From: Verrucomicrobiota bacterium
GTDB lineage: Bacteria; Verrucomicrobiota; Verrucomicrobiia; Opitutales; UBA953
Assembly: GCA_016871725.1 (NCBI GenBank)
Contig: VHCL01000014.1
Span: 1-40,508, forward strand
DNA: 40,508 nucleotides
Reading direction: 5' to 3'
Shown here piece after piece: positions 16,118 through 25,045 of the stretch. Below the pieces are notes generated by a model. That model was not told the DNA's origin, did not search any database, and worked only from the letters and a program-made list of their open reading frames with translations. Within the stretch, counting starts at the first letter, position 1. Every line of letters begins with the position of its first letter. Both the position numbers and the translations under genes were made by a program.

Positions 16118-18187
16118 TCACTTCTTGGCCGGGAGCCACTGCACGGCGTCGACGATCACGTGGCCGTCGGTGCCGGCGTTGCCGATCTCGACCCAGCCGG
16201 CCTGGCCGGCGGCGAACTCGAAGGTGCCGACGACGTGGAAGAGGCCCTCGACGGCGGGCTTGAGCTTCTGGTTCACGAGCACCTTGGTCTCGCCTGCGGC
16301 ATGACGGATGGTCACCGGGACGTTCGTGGCGCGGTTGCCGTTCATGCTGTAGGAGATCGCCACGCGGTAGGATCCGGCGGCGGGCAGGGTGGGGACGTAG
16401 CGGGCGGTCATCGCGCCTTTCTCGGCGTTGCCGTCGTGGCGGTAACCGTCGCCGACATAGCGAGGGCTCGTATGGCCCGGCGAGTCGAAGCCCTTGAGGG
16501 CGGCGGCGGTGTCGTCCACGATGACGCCCGGGAGCTTGGCCTTGTCCACGCCGTGGGCGCCGCCGGTCGCGGCGGCGGGGATGAAGTCGAGGACCTGGCC
16601 CGCGGCGAGGAGGCGTTCCTTGAGCGCGCCATAGTCGACGGCCTGGACGCTGGTGCCGCGCTCGATGGCGAGGCCGGCGGCCGTCGCGGCGGACTGGCCC
16701 ATGACCATGAAGACGGGCTCCATGCGGATCGAGCCGTAGGCGATGTGGCTGGCGCTCAGGCAGACCGGCACGAGGAGATTGGTGCACTCGGAGGCCTTCG
16801 GGCGGATGCTCCGGTAGCTGACGGGGTAGGGCTTGCTGCCGACCTGGACGTCCCCTTCGTTGCGGACGAAGCCTTCCTTGGTCACGAACCGCTGGATGTG
16901 GTGCGAATCCATGTTGTAGGCGCCCATGCCGACGGAGTCGTCGATGACCTCGGTGCGGCGGCAGTTCTTCTCGGACATCACGTAGTCGGAGACCATGCGG
17001 CGGGCTTCGCGGACGTAGAGCTGGCGGGGCCAGTTGCCGTTGTCCAGGAACTCGTCCTTCGCCAGGCCGAGCCGCTGGAACGCCAGGCGCATCTTCTCCG
17101 GCACGCGGGGATGATGGGCGTAGGTCCACATCAGGCCTTTCTGCCAGTCCTCGTGGGCCTGCCAGATCTTGGCGCGCGTGGCGTAGTCGGCCTCGGCGTA
17201 ATCCCAGTTCTGGCCGATGAAGTCGGTGCTGATCGCGAAGTTGTTATTGGTGTCCGTCTTCCGGTTGGGCATCGGCGTGGGCGCCCAGGAGTGGCGGTCT
17301 TCGCCGGCTTCGACGTTACGGAGGGCCAGCTCATACCAGCGCTCGTCGTAGTTGGCCGGTTTCTCCCAGTCGCGGCGGTTCTCCGGGACGTCCGTCGTGC
17401 ACATGCGGAAGTTGTAGGCCTGGACCTTGCGGTCTCCCGAGCCGTCGGGGCCGGGGATATCCTTCTCGATGCCGGGCAGGAGGCCGCTCGAGGGGTCGCC
17501 CTTCTTCACGTAGGGGTCGACCTCGACCTTGAACTGGTGGGAGCGCGCGTGGCCGACCTGGACGCCGTTGAGCGTCTCGCCGTAGGTCGCGTTGGCTTCG
17601 CGGCCGACATGGTAGCTGACGCCGGCCTTGGCCATCAGGTCGCCTTCGTAGGTGGCGTCGATGAACATCTTGCCGGAGAACTCGCGGCCGCTTTCCATGA
17701 CGATCTTGACGATGCGCGTGCCGTCCTTGACCACGCCCTTCTTCAGGTCGAGGCGTTCGCCGTAGACCACCGTCACCTTGTCGCCGGCGGCCTTGAGCAT
17801 CCGGTCGTAGATCGCCGAGGCCACGTGCGGCTCGAAGGTCCACATCGTGCCTTCGTCGGCGATGTTGCCGTTGGGACGGCGCGCGAAATAGGCCTCGCGG
17901 GTCTGGTGGACCCACTTGGCGGGGTCGGCGTAATACGAGCCGACGGCCGCGTAGAACTCCCGGGAGAGTCCGCCGATCGCGCGCTTGTTGCCGATGTCGG
18001 TGGCGCCGAGGCCGCCGGTCGTCAGGCCGCCGAGGAACTTCGTCGGCTCGATGAGGACGGCCGTGCGGCCTTCGCGGGCGGCCTGGATGGCGGCGGTGAT
18101 GCCGCCGGACGTCCCGCCGTAGATGACGATGTCCTGGGCGGGGAGGGCGGCGGTGAGGCCGAGCAGGGCGAGCAGCAGGGAGCGCAT
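16118..18187 (-). CDS. Exported FAD-dependent oxidoreductase with golvesin-like C-terminal domain
   Basis: The 689-residue protein begins with signal peptide MRSLLLALLGLTAALPAQ, followed at once by a Rossmann FAD-binding motif (VIYGGTSGGITAAIQA, about residues 20-36). A long FAD-oxidoreductase domain runs to about residue 550 and includes FIDATYEGDLMAKAG, the usual second FAD block of this family. The last ~130 residues (YVGDGYRHDGNAEKG through VIVDAVQWLP) match a golvesin-type beta-sandwich found on secreted enzymes. Such proteins in PVC and Bacteroidota sugar loci are predicted to oxidise sugars or tailor polysaccharide units; activity is rarely shown. It may provide keto sugars for the DUF1080 proteins, which is inference. 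It ends in PAKK. The start has CCCCC directly before the ATG. Two sulfatase genes follow. Confidence 0.88.
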   Translation of the reverse strand: MRSLLLALLGLTAALPAQDIVIYGGTSGGITAAIQAAREGRTAVLIEPTKFLGGLTTGGLGATDIGNKRAIGGLSREFYAAVGSYYADPAKWVHQTREAYFARRPNGNIADEGTMWTFEPHVASAIYDRMLKAAGDKVTVVYGERLDLKKGVVKDGTRIVKIVMESGREFSGKMFIDATYEGDLMAKAGVSYHVGREANATYGETLNGVQVGHARSHQFKVEVDPYVKKGDPSSGLLPGIEKDIPGPDGSGDRKVQAYNFRMCTTDVPENRRDWEKPANYDERWYELALRNVEAGEDRHSWAPTPMPNRKTDTNNNFAISTDFIGQNWDYAEADYATRAKIWQAHEDWQKGLMWTYAHHPRVPEKMRLAFQRLGLAKDEFLDNGNWPRQLYVREARRMVSDYVMSEKNCRRTEVIDDSVGMGAYNMDSHHIQRFVTKEGFVRNEGDVQVGSKPYPVSYRSIRPKASECTNLLVPVCLSASHIAYGSIRMEPVFMVMGQSAATAAGLAIERGTSVQAVDYGALKERLLAAGQVLDFIPAAATGGAHGVDKAKLPGVIVDDTAAALKGFDSPGHTSPRYVGDGYRHDGNAEKGAMTARYVPTLPAAGSYRVAISYSMNGNRATNVPVTIRHAAGETKVLVNQKLKPAVEGLFHVVGTFEFAAGQAGWVEIGNAGTDGHVIVDAVQWLPAKK

Positions 18188-18266
18188 GGGGGTTGCGTCG
18201 ATGTCAGCCGAATCCCTCCGGCCTGCAATCCCGTTCCGCGGAGTCAGCCGTCTCGCGGTATTCTCC

Positions 18267-19037
18267 CTACTCCAACCTCAAGCCTCCGAACTCGGCATGG
18301 CAGGGGCGGTCGGGCGCCCAGGAAAGGTCGTTGCCGCCGTGGAAGGTCTCGAAGAGGACTTTGTCGGCTTGGATGGTCGGCGTCTTGCGCCAGACCATCG
18401 TCCGCGCGGCGACTTCGGCCGAGGTATCCCCGAACGTGACTTTGAGTTCAAGCAGGCCGTCGGCCCGTTCGGGATGATTCAGGCGTACGCGTAGGCGGAT
18501 GTTGACGTCCTGATCGCGGGGGAGGAGGAAGGTCTTGGGCAGGCTGAAGCTATCGCCATAATCCTTGGTCTGGCCGGCATGGTAGGCGTAGGCCTCCATG
18601 CGTCCGTCGGCCCGCCACATCGGGCGCACGGAGAATCCGTTCAGGCCGTCGGCCTTCCGGCCGCCGGTGGTCTTGCCGGGGCCGCCGCCGAGGCCCGGCA
18701 ACTTGCCGCCTTTCTTCCAGTCGAAATCGGGCGAGAAGCGGACCACATAAGAGAGGACGACTTCGTCGCGACTTTCGAAGGACTGATTCCAGGCCGCGCC
18801 GCCTTCGGAGGGGCCGATGCGTCCGGGTGCGTAATCGATGCGCCAGCGTTTGCCGTCGGGACGGGCAACCACGCTGACCCTTCCTTCGCTGACGCCGTCC
18901 TCCCACGGGCAGCCGGGCCATTCGGCACGCCAAGCTTGGGTGTCATAGGCGCCGGGTGCGGTGAACGGGTTGCAGGGAATCTGGGCTGAGGCGAGGGCCG
19001 CGCACAGCATCAGGGCGCTGATCAACGAAAGATTCAT
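18267..19037 (-). CDS. Exported polysaccharide lyase 14-like protein
   Basis: I take the ATG at 19037, which opens a signal peptide (MNLSLISALMLCAALASAQ) and gives 256 residues; an open frame continues upstream to 19124 but adds no recognisable leader. The core is the jelly-roll of PL14-like alginate or glucuronan lyases: RFSPDFDWKKGGKLPGLGGG at about 99-118, followed by FSVRPMWRADG and AYAYHAGQTKDYG. The family cleaves uronic acid chains by beta-elimination. This is the main hint that the target polysaccharide contains uronic acid. The stop is TAG. The gene lies 31 bases after an SGNH hydrolase gene and before the FAD oxidoreductase gene. Family assignment rests on the KGGKLPGL signature from memory; related lyases without lyase activity exist. 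Confidence 0.75.
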   Translation of the reverse strand: MNLSLISALMLCAALASAQIPCNPFTAPGAYDTQAWRAEWPGCPWEDGVSEGRVSVVARPDGKRWRIDYAPGRIGPSEGGAAWNQSFESRDEVVLSYVVRFSPDFDWKKGGKLPGLGGGPGKTTGGRKADGLNGFSVRPMWRADGRMEAYAYHAGQTKDYGDSFSLPKTFLLPRDQDVNIRLRVRLNHPERADGLLELKVTFGDTSAEVAARTMVWRKTPTIQADKVLFETFHGGNDLSWAPDRPCHAEFGGLRLE

Positions 19038-19068
19038 GATCCTGAGATGAGTTCTTCGGCCGAAGGTC

Positions 19069-19926
19069 TCACCGGCCGATCGCCGGCTTGAGCAAGGGCT
19101 CCAGGCGTGCCGCGTAGACGGCATAGCCCTCGAGGGACAGGTGAATATTGTCCGGGGTGAAGAGCGCTTTCTTGATCGTGCCGTCGGCGTTCAGGAAGTC
19201 CTTCGTCAGGTCGAGCATCTTGATCTTCGGGTCGGCGCCGAGGTTCAGTCTGTCGATCTCGGCGTTGGTCAGCAGGATGTCCTCGTAGAAGCGCACCTTG
19301 GGCGCATGGCAGGGCAGGATCTTCACGACGATGAGCGCGGCGTCCGGGAATTTCTCGCGCAGGTTGCGGGCGCACGCTTCGACGCCCTTGGCTGCGGCGG
19401 CGACGCCGGTCTCGGGCGTGAAGAACATGTTGTTGTTGCCGATCATCAGCACGACGGCCTTCGGTTGCAGGCCGTCGACGCCGCCATGGTCGAGGCGCCA
19501 GAGCACGTTCTGCGCCTTGTCGCCGCCGATGCCGATGTTGATCGTCTTGGCGCCCGGGAAGGCCTTGAGCCAGGCGGCGTTCAGCACGCCCTTGTCGAGC
19601 GGGCTGCCCCATTGCTGGGTGATCGAATCGCCGACGAGCAGGACGTCGCATGGGCCGGCGTTCTTGCGGACATGGTCGACCAACTTCGCATGCGTGTCGA
19701 CCCACGAGGTGCCGCCCCAAGAACCGGCGGAAGGCACGGCCGGCCAGAGGTGCGGGAGGTGCTTATTGATCTCGCGGCCGGGTCGGCGTTCGAATTCCGG
19801 CTTGGCGATGAAAGCGCTTTCTTCCGCCGTCAGCGGCCAGCCTGTCGGCTGAGGATCCGCCGGCTTGTGTGCGTATTCAAGGCCCAGCAAAGGAGCGGCC
19901 AGCAAGAAGCAGACGGCGCGGCACAT
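19069..19926 (-). CDS. Exported SGNH/GDSL hydrolase (acetylhydrolase-like)
   Basis: The ATG at 19926 opens a signal peptide (MCRAVCFLLAAPLLGLEYA) and gives 285 residues; a longer in-frame extension to 20313 only overlaps the esterase gene and is rejected. Block I is VGDSITQQWG with the nucleophile in GDS at 99-101. Block II is the Gly of NIGIGGD. Block III is GNNN at 163-166 and block V is DNIH at 259-262. The fold matches the PAF-acetylhydrolase-like GDSL_2 group, which in polysaccharide loci removes acetyl groups from sugars. It lies 11 bases after the putative esterase gene and 31 before the PL14-like gene, so these look like one transcript. Confidence 0.9.
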   Translation of the reverse strand: MCRAVCFLLAAPLLGLEYAHKPADPQPTGWPLTAEESAFIAKPEFERRPGREINKHLPHLWPAVPSAGSWGGTSWVDTHAKLVDHVRKNAGPCDVLLVGDSITQQWGSPLDKGVLNAAWLKAFPGAKTINIGIGGDKAQNVLWRLDHGGVDGLQPKAVVLMIGNNNMFFTPETGVAAAAKGVEACARNLREKFPDAALIVVKILPCHAPKVRFYEDILLTNAEIDRLNLGADPKIKMLDLTKDFLNADGTIKKALFTPDNIHLSLEGYAVYAARLEPLLKPAIGR

Positions 19927-19937
19927 GGCGATAGGTC

Positions 19938-21068
19938 TCAGCGAGGCTGATAGCCCTGCCAGAGCCATTCGAGGGCGGCGGGCAGGAGCTGGGGGCGGGC
20001 GTTGCCGATGCCGTGGCCGGAATCCTGGCAGAAGTAATACTGGTAGGGGTAGCCCTTGGCTTTGAGGACCTTGGCCATGCGGTGGTTGGCCTCGACCCAG
20101 TCGTGCATGCCGTCGCGCATGACGTTGGGGTTGTAATTGTCGCGGTCGCCGACGGCCAGATAGATGCGGATGGGCTTGCGTTCGCTGTTCGGGATCAGGG
20201 TTTCGTGGAAATCCCAGGCGCCGCCCGGGGTCTTGGGGTCGAAGGGCCACTGCTGGTTCACGAAGGTGCCTGAGGTGGTGAGCACGCGGCGGAACCATTC
20301 CGGGTGATACCACGCCATGATGAGCGCGGCGGAGCCGCCGGAGCTCGACCCCATGGTGGCTCGACCTTCGGGGTCGGTGGTCAACTTCACGCCGAAATTC
20401 TTTTCCACGAGGGGGAGGATCTCATGCTGGATATATTCGGCGTAGAGGCCGGACATGGTGTCGTATTCCTTGCCGCGTTCGTGGCCCTGGGCGTCGCCGC
20501 CGCCGTTGGCGATCTGCACCATGATGAGCGCGGGAATGCGCTTCTGGGCGATCAGGTTGTCGAGGATGCGAGCCGTGTTGAGGTCCGGCTTGCCGAGGCC
20601 CGGGCCGTCGTGCGTGACGAGCAGGGGAGCGGCGGTGCCCGGGACGTACTGGGCCGGGATGTAGACGGTGATGGTGCGTTTGTAGTCGATCGTGTGCGTC
20701 TTGACGATGAGGGTCTTGGGGTTGTTCGGATCCGGCACGCCGAACTCTTCGCGCGCGATACCCGGGTTGAAGCGCTGCGTGGTCTTCGAATCGATCTGGA
20801 ACTGCTGGATCTTGCCCTGGGGCACGCCCTCGACGGCCTTGGTCTCCGGGGCGGCGACGTAGGTCGGGCCGACGAGATAGTTGCCGTCCTTGAGCGAGGT
20901 CTTGTCGCCGAGCTTCACGAACTCCGGCGCGCCCGGGGCGTCGAAGGCGCGGGTGGGCGGCGTCGGGCGGGCTTGTTTCTTGGGCGCCTGTTGGGCGGCC
21001 TTGGGCTTGTCAGCCGCGGTGAGCGCCGCCAGCGGAGCCAGCAGCAGGAGGGCGAGGAGGGAGCGCAT
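19938..21068 (-). CDS. Exported putative esterase (enterochelin esterase / feruloyl esterase-like)
   Basis: I place the start at ATG 21068, where a signal peptide begins (MRSLLALLLLAPLAALTAAD). A longer frame to 21200 runs through the repeat DNA and reads as a PYPYPHPYPY string, so I reject it. The 376-residue protein has a lysine/proline-rich linker at 21-38, then an alpha/beta hydrolase of the putative esterase family. The nucleophile motif is GSSSG at 240-244 (Ser242), with HDGPG as likely oxyanion region and H352 in SGHGIGNA. Relatives hydrolyse acetyl, feruloyl or siderophore esters. In this locus, removal of acyl decorations from a polysaccharide is the best guess. Its leader contains an AT-rich stretch and a pyrimidine-rich repeat. 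Confidence 0.88.
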   Translation of the reverse strand: MRSLLALLLLAPLAALTAADKPKAAQQAPKKQARPTPPTRAFDAPGAPEFVKLGDKTSLKDGNYLVGPTYVAAPETKAVEGVPQGKIQQFQIDSKTTQRFNPGIAREEFGVPDPNNPKTLIVKTHTIDYKRTITVYIPAQYVPGTAAPLLVTHDGPGLGKPDLNTARILDNLIAQKRIPALIMVQIANGGGDAQGHERGKEYDTMSGLYAEYIQHEILPLVEKNFGVKLTTDPEGRATMGSSSGGSAALIMAWYHPEWFRRVLTTSGTFVNQQWPFDPKTPGGAWDFHETLIPNSERKPIRIYLAVGDRDNYNPNVMRDGMHDWVEANHRMAKVLKAKGYPYQYYFCQDSGHGIGNARPQLLPAALEWLWQGYQPR

Positions 21069-21078
21069 GGTTTTTAAA

Positions 21079-21106
21079 TAGGGGTAGGGGTGGGGGTAGG
21101 GGTAGG
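21079..21106. repeat. Hexamer tandem repeat, unit TAGGGG
   Basis: Nearly five units of TAGGGG, one changed to TGGGGG, end 10 bases upstream of the esterase start at 21068. It is almost the same array as 7453-7478. On the mRNA strand it reads as C-rich, G-free DNA, so it could also act as a Rho-loading site. Confidence 0.85.
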
Positions 21107-21117
21107 ATGACGATACC

Positions 21118-21141
21118 GTGCAAAGGTGCAAAAGTGCAACG
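21118..21141. repeat. Octamer tandem repeat, unit GTGCAANN
   Basis: Three adjacent 8-base units start at 21118, 21126 and 21134. Each is GTGCAA followed by two variable bases (AG, AA, CG). A degenerate fourth unit, GTGAGACT, may follow at 21142. Confidence 0.8.
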
Positions 21142-21189
21142 GTGAGACTCGGTTCGAGCTGGCAGGTGATTGTGTGCTGAGTGTCTGGC

Positions 21190-21221
21190 CAACCATTCAA
21201 CGGATCAACCGGTCAACTCTG
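21190..21221. repeat. Octamer tandem repeat, unit CAACNNNN
   Basis: Four adjacent 8-base units start at 21190, 21198, 21206 and 21214. Each begins CAAC; the second halves (CATT, GGAT, CGGT, TCTG) vary. The array ends 8 bases before the stop codon of the downstream-lying sulfatase gene. With the two arrays above it fills much of the 161-base gap 21069-21229. Confidence 0.8.
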
Positions 21222-21229
21222 TCTCGAGC

Positions 21230-22858
<1,629 letters not shown>

Positions 22859-22879
22859 GGGGATAAAAGCAAATTACGG

Positions 22880-22904
22880 GGCAAAGCAGGCTGAGGGCAA
22901 AGAC
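22880..22904. repeat. GGCAAAGCA-type repeat shared with 31764
   Basis: GGCAAAGCA (22880-22888) and GGCAAAGAC (22896-22904) flank a 7-base spacer. The 12-mer GGCAAAGCAGGC at 22880-22891 recurs exactly at 31764-31775, also in a gap upstream of a minus-strand gene. Confidence 0.6.
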
Positions 22905-22907
22905 GGA

Positions 22908-22945
22908 AATGGGGTCAGGCCCCATTAATAGGGTCTGACCCCATT
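22908..22945. repeat. REP-like palindrome (AATGGGGTCAGRCCC arms)
   Basis: Arms at 22908-22922 and 22931-22945 are inverted repeats matching at 14 of 15 positions, with an 8-base loop. Each half is itself partly palindromic (GGGGTCAGGCCCC). The element lies 20 bases after the DUF1080 stop. From memory, GGGGTCAGACCCC palindromes occur widely in bacteria as REP-type elements mobilised by IS200-like (RAYT) transposases; none is encoded here. On the minus strand it could also end the DUF1080 transcript, but only a very short T-run follows. Confidence 0.7.
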
Positions 22946-22965
22946 ATGGCCGGAGGGTTCGGCGC

Positions 22966-23751
22966 TTACTTCTTGGCCGGGGCCTTCTTGGCGGGCGGGT
23001 TCTTGCCCTGGGCGCTGACGACCTTGGGCTTGTCGATCTTCTTGGCGCCGGCGGGGAGGGCGGCTTGGTCGAAGGGCAGGACAGGACCGTCTTCCAGGAC
23101 TTTGAGCAGGACCTGCTTCACGTAGGTCTTATGCGGATTGCCGGCGTGGAGCTGGATCGCGATGAGGCCTTCGAGGGCGCGGCCCTTCTCGTCGTGGTCG
23201 ATGAAGACCGAGGTCGTCCGGCCGTTCACCTTATGTTCGAGGCGATTGCCGCGGGCGATCACCGTGAACTCGTTGTATTGGGAGATGTCGGCCTGCACGC
23301 GCGGGCGTTCGCCGACCTGCCAGCGCTGGCCCGTCGGGTCCATCACCACGTCGACGCCGTTATAGCCGAAGATCCCGCGGCCGCGTTCTTCGTAGGTCAT
23401 GGCCGTATGGACGTCGGTCGGATGGACGTCGCACTGGTAACCGAGGATCGTCCAAGGCGTGACTTCAGGCAGGCGGCGGCTGCGGTATTGGACGCCGGAG
23501 TTGTTGTCGCCGACCACCTTGACCGTCGCGCGCAGTTCGAAGTCCTTCACCTTGCCGTTCCAGATCAGGAACGAGTTCGTCTTCGGCTTGCCGACTTCGC
23601 TCGTGCCCACGATCACGCCGTCCTCGACGGCCCAGAGTCCGGGTTCGCCGTCCCAGCCGGAAAGGTCCTTGCCGTTGAAGAGCGGCGTGAAGCCTTCCTG
23701 GGCGAAGGCGGGCAGGGTGAGGGTGAGTAGGAGGAGACTTAGGGTGTTCAT
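22966..23751 (-). CDS. Exported DUF1080 protein (3-keto-disaccharide hydrolase family)
   Basis: The 261-residue protein has signal peptide MNTLSLLLLTLTLPAFA followed by the hallmark GFTPLFNGKDLSGWDG of DUF1080 (PF06439). The beta-sandwich domain spans about 18-215, with NNSGVQYRSR and GYQCDVHPTD as conserved blocks. Members of this family are now described as acting on 3-keto glycosides, cleaving sugars first oxidised at C3. The tail is lysine/proline-rich (PPAKKAPAKK). It starts 7 bases after the DUF1552 stop, so it shares a transcript with the DUF1592 and DUF1552 genes. That linkage suggests the redox pair could make its keto substrate; this is inference. A second DUF1080 domain occurs at 36007-37320. 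Confidence 0.9.
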   Translation of the reverse strand: MNTLSLLLLTLTLPAFAQEGFTPLFNGKDLSGWDGEPGLWAVEDGVIVGTSEVGKPKTNSFLIWNGKVKDFELRATVKVVGDNNSGVQYRSRRLPEVTPWTILGYQCDVHPTDVHTAMTYEERGRGIFGYNGVDVVMDPTGQRWQVGERPRVQADISQYNEFTVIARGNRLEHKVNGRTTSVFIDHDEKGRALEGLIAIQLHAGNPHKTYVKQVLLKVLEDGPVLPFDQAALPAGAKKIDKPKVVSAQGKNPPAKKAPAKK

Positions 23752-23758
23752 GAGAGGG

Positions 23759-25045
23759 TCAGGCGGTCAGTTCCTTGAGGGTGCCATTGCTGTCGCCGTG
23801 GCTGTCGACCTTCACGCCACTGCCCCGCAGGAGGGTGAGCCAGAGATTGCAGAGCGGGGTGCTCTTGCCTTGGAGGGCGATATGCCGGCCGAGGCGGATG
23901 CCGGCGCCGCCCCCGGCGATCAGCGTGGGGCAGTTGTCTAGGTAATGGATCGTGCGGATATTGCTGCCGTACGCGATCGTGGTGTGGTCGAACAGGCTGG
24001 AGCCGTCGGCTTCCTTCGTGGCCTTGAGCTTGGCGAAGAGACCGGCCAGCAGCCTGCTTTGCTCGAGGTCGCGTTTCTGCGAAGCTTCCATGCGTTCGCC
24101 CGGGGCGTAGTGGCTCATGTCGTGCGAAGCCACCTTCACGCTGAGGCTGGCGAGGAGGGAGCTGACCGGCTGACGATAGGTGAGGACGCGGGTGCTGTCG
24201 GTCTGGAGCGCCGCGACGATCAGGTCATACATCACCTTGATCTCGTCCTTGCCGGCGAGGCCAGGCTTGGGCGGAGGGAAGGGCGCCTTGGCCTTGGGGC
24301 GGTCCAGCCATTGTTCGTCCTTCGAGAGCCGCAGTTCGATGTCGCGGACGCTTTGGAAGTATTCCTCGAGCTTGTCGGTATCGGCGCGCGAGAGGCCGCG
24401 ACGGACGCGGGCGGCGTCTTCGAGCACGGCATCGAGCACGCTGCGCTGCTGGGCGAGCAGCGCCTGGCGTCGGGCGAGCGGCATGGTCTCGTCGGAGAAG
24501 AGACGATGGTAGGCGGCGACCGGGTTCTCGTGCCCGGCCAGCGGCTTGCCTCGCGCATCCCAGGCCATCGAGCCGGGGCCGTGTCCGGAATCGCTGGCGT
24601 TGGCGCAGTCGAGCCGGATGGAGCCATAACGCGTGTCCATGCCGAGCTTGGCGGCGGCGACCTGGTCGGCGGAGATGCCGTTGTGGAAGCTCTGCCCGGG
24701 CTGCGCGTAGCGGTTGGCGCCGGTCAGCCAGAAGGTGCTGCCCCAGTGGGCTTCATCGCTGAACTTGTTCGCGAGGCCTTGGACGATCGTGAAATCTTTC
24801 TTGTGTTCGGCCAGCGGGGCGAGTCCGGCGGGCAGGGCGTAGTCGGCTCCGGTATCCTTGAGGGACGGGAACCAAGTCTCATTGGTCACCCCGTAGCCGA
24901 AGCCCAGGAAGACCATGCGCTTCGGTTGGCTGACAGGCTTCTCGGCGGCGAAGGCCTTGAAGCCCAGCGAGCTCAGCGCGGGCAGGGCGATCAGCGTGCC
25001 GGCGGCGCGGAGGAAGTGGCGTCGGCTGAGGTCGGTTCGGCTCAT
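23759..25045 (-). CDS. DUF1552 Tat-exported protein, partner of the upstream DUF1592 protein
   Basis: The 428-residue protein starts at ATG 25045, overlapping the stop of the DUF1592 gene by 4 bases (ATGA), so translation is coupled. SRRHFLRAAG at 8-17 is a twin-arginine signal. The rest is DUF1552: FGYGVTNETWFP, GADYALPAGLAPLAEHKKDF, TFWLTGAN, DSTRVLTYRQP, and HDMSHYAPGE with conserved histidines in the middle of the protein. The family is distantly related to DUF1501 and always accompanies DUF1592-type cytochromes in Planctomycetota and Verrucomicrobiota. No reaction has been shown. Tat export suggests it folds, perhaps with metal, before leaving the cytoplasm. Confidence 0.92.
   Translation of the reverse strand: MSRTDLSRRHFLRAAGTLIALPALSSLGFKAFAAEKPVSQPKRMVFLGFGYGVTNETWFPSLKDTGADYALPAGLAPLAEHKKDFTIVQGLANKFSDEAHWGSTFWLTGANRYAQPGQSFHNGISADQVAAAKLGMDTRYGSIRLDCANASDSGHGPGSMAWDARGKPLAGHENPVAAYHRLFSDETMPLARRQALLAQQRSVLDAVLEDAARVRRGLSRADTDKLEEYFQSVRDIELRLSKDEQWLDRPKAKAPFPPPKPGLAGKDEIKVMYDLIVAALQTDSTRVLTYRQPVSSLLASLSVKVASHDMSHYAPGERMEASQKRDLEQSRLLAGLFAKLKATKEADGSSLFDHTTIAYGSNIRTIHYLDNCPTLIAGGGAGIRLGRHIALQGKSTPLCNLWLTLLRGSGVKVDSHGDSNGTLKELTA

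Noticed and set aside
19927-20313. N-terminal extension of the SGNH hydrolase into the esterase gene
   Set aside because: The added residues are arginine/proline-rich shadow sequence; a normal signal peptide starts at 19926.
21069-21200. N-terminal extension of the esterase containing a PYPYPHPYPY string
   Set aside because: This is translation of the hexamer repeat DNA. The signal peptide begins at 21068.
7453-21221. Tandem arrays considered as CRISPR
   Set aside because: Units are only 6-9 bases, without true spacers or cas genes.
22908-22945. Palindrome as a classical Rho-independent terminator of the DUF1080 gene
   Set aside because: The minus strand after the stem has only a very short T-run; the double-palindrome structure fits a REP-type element better.
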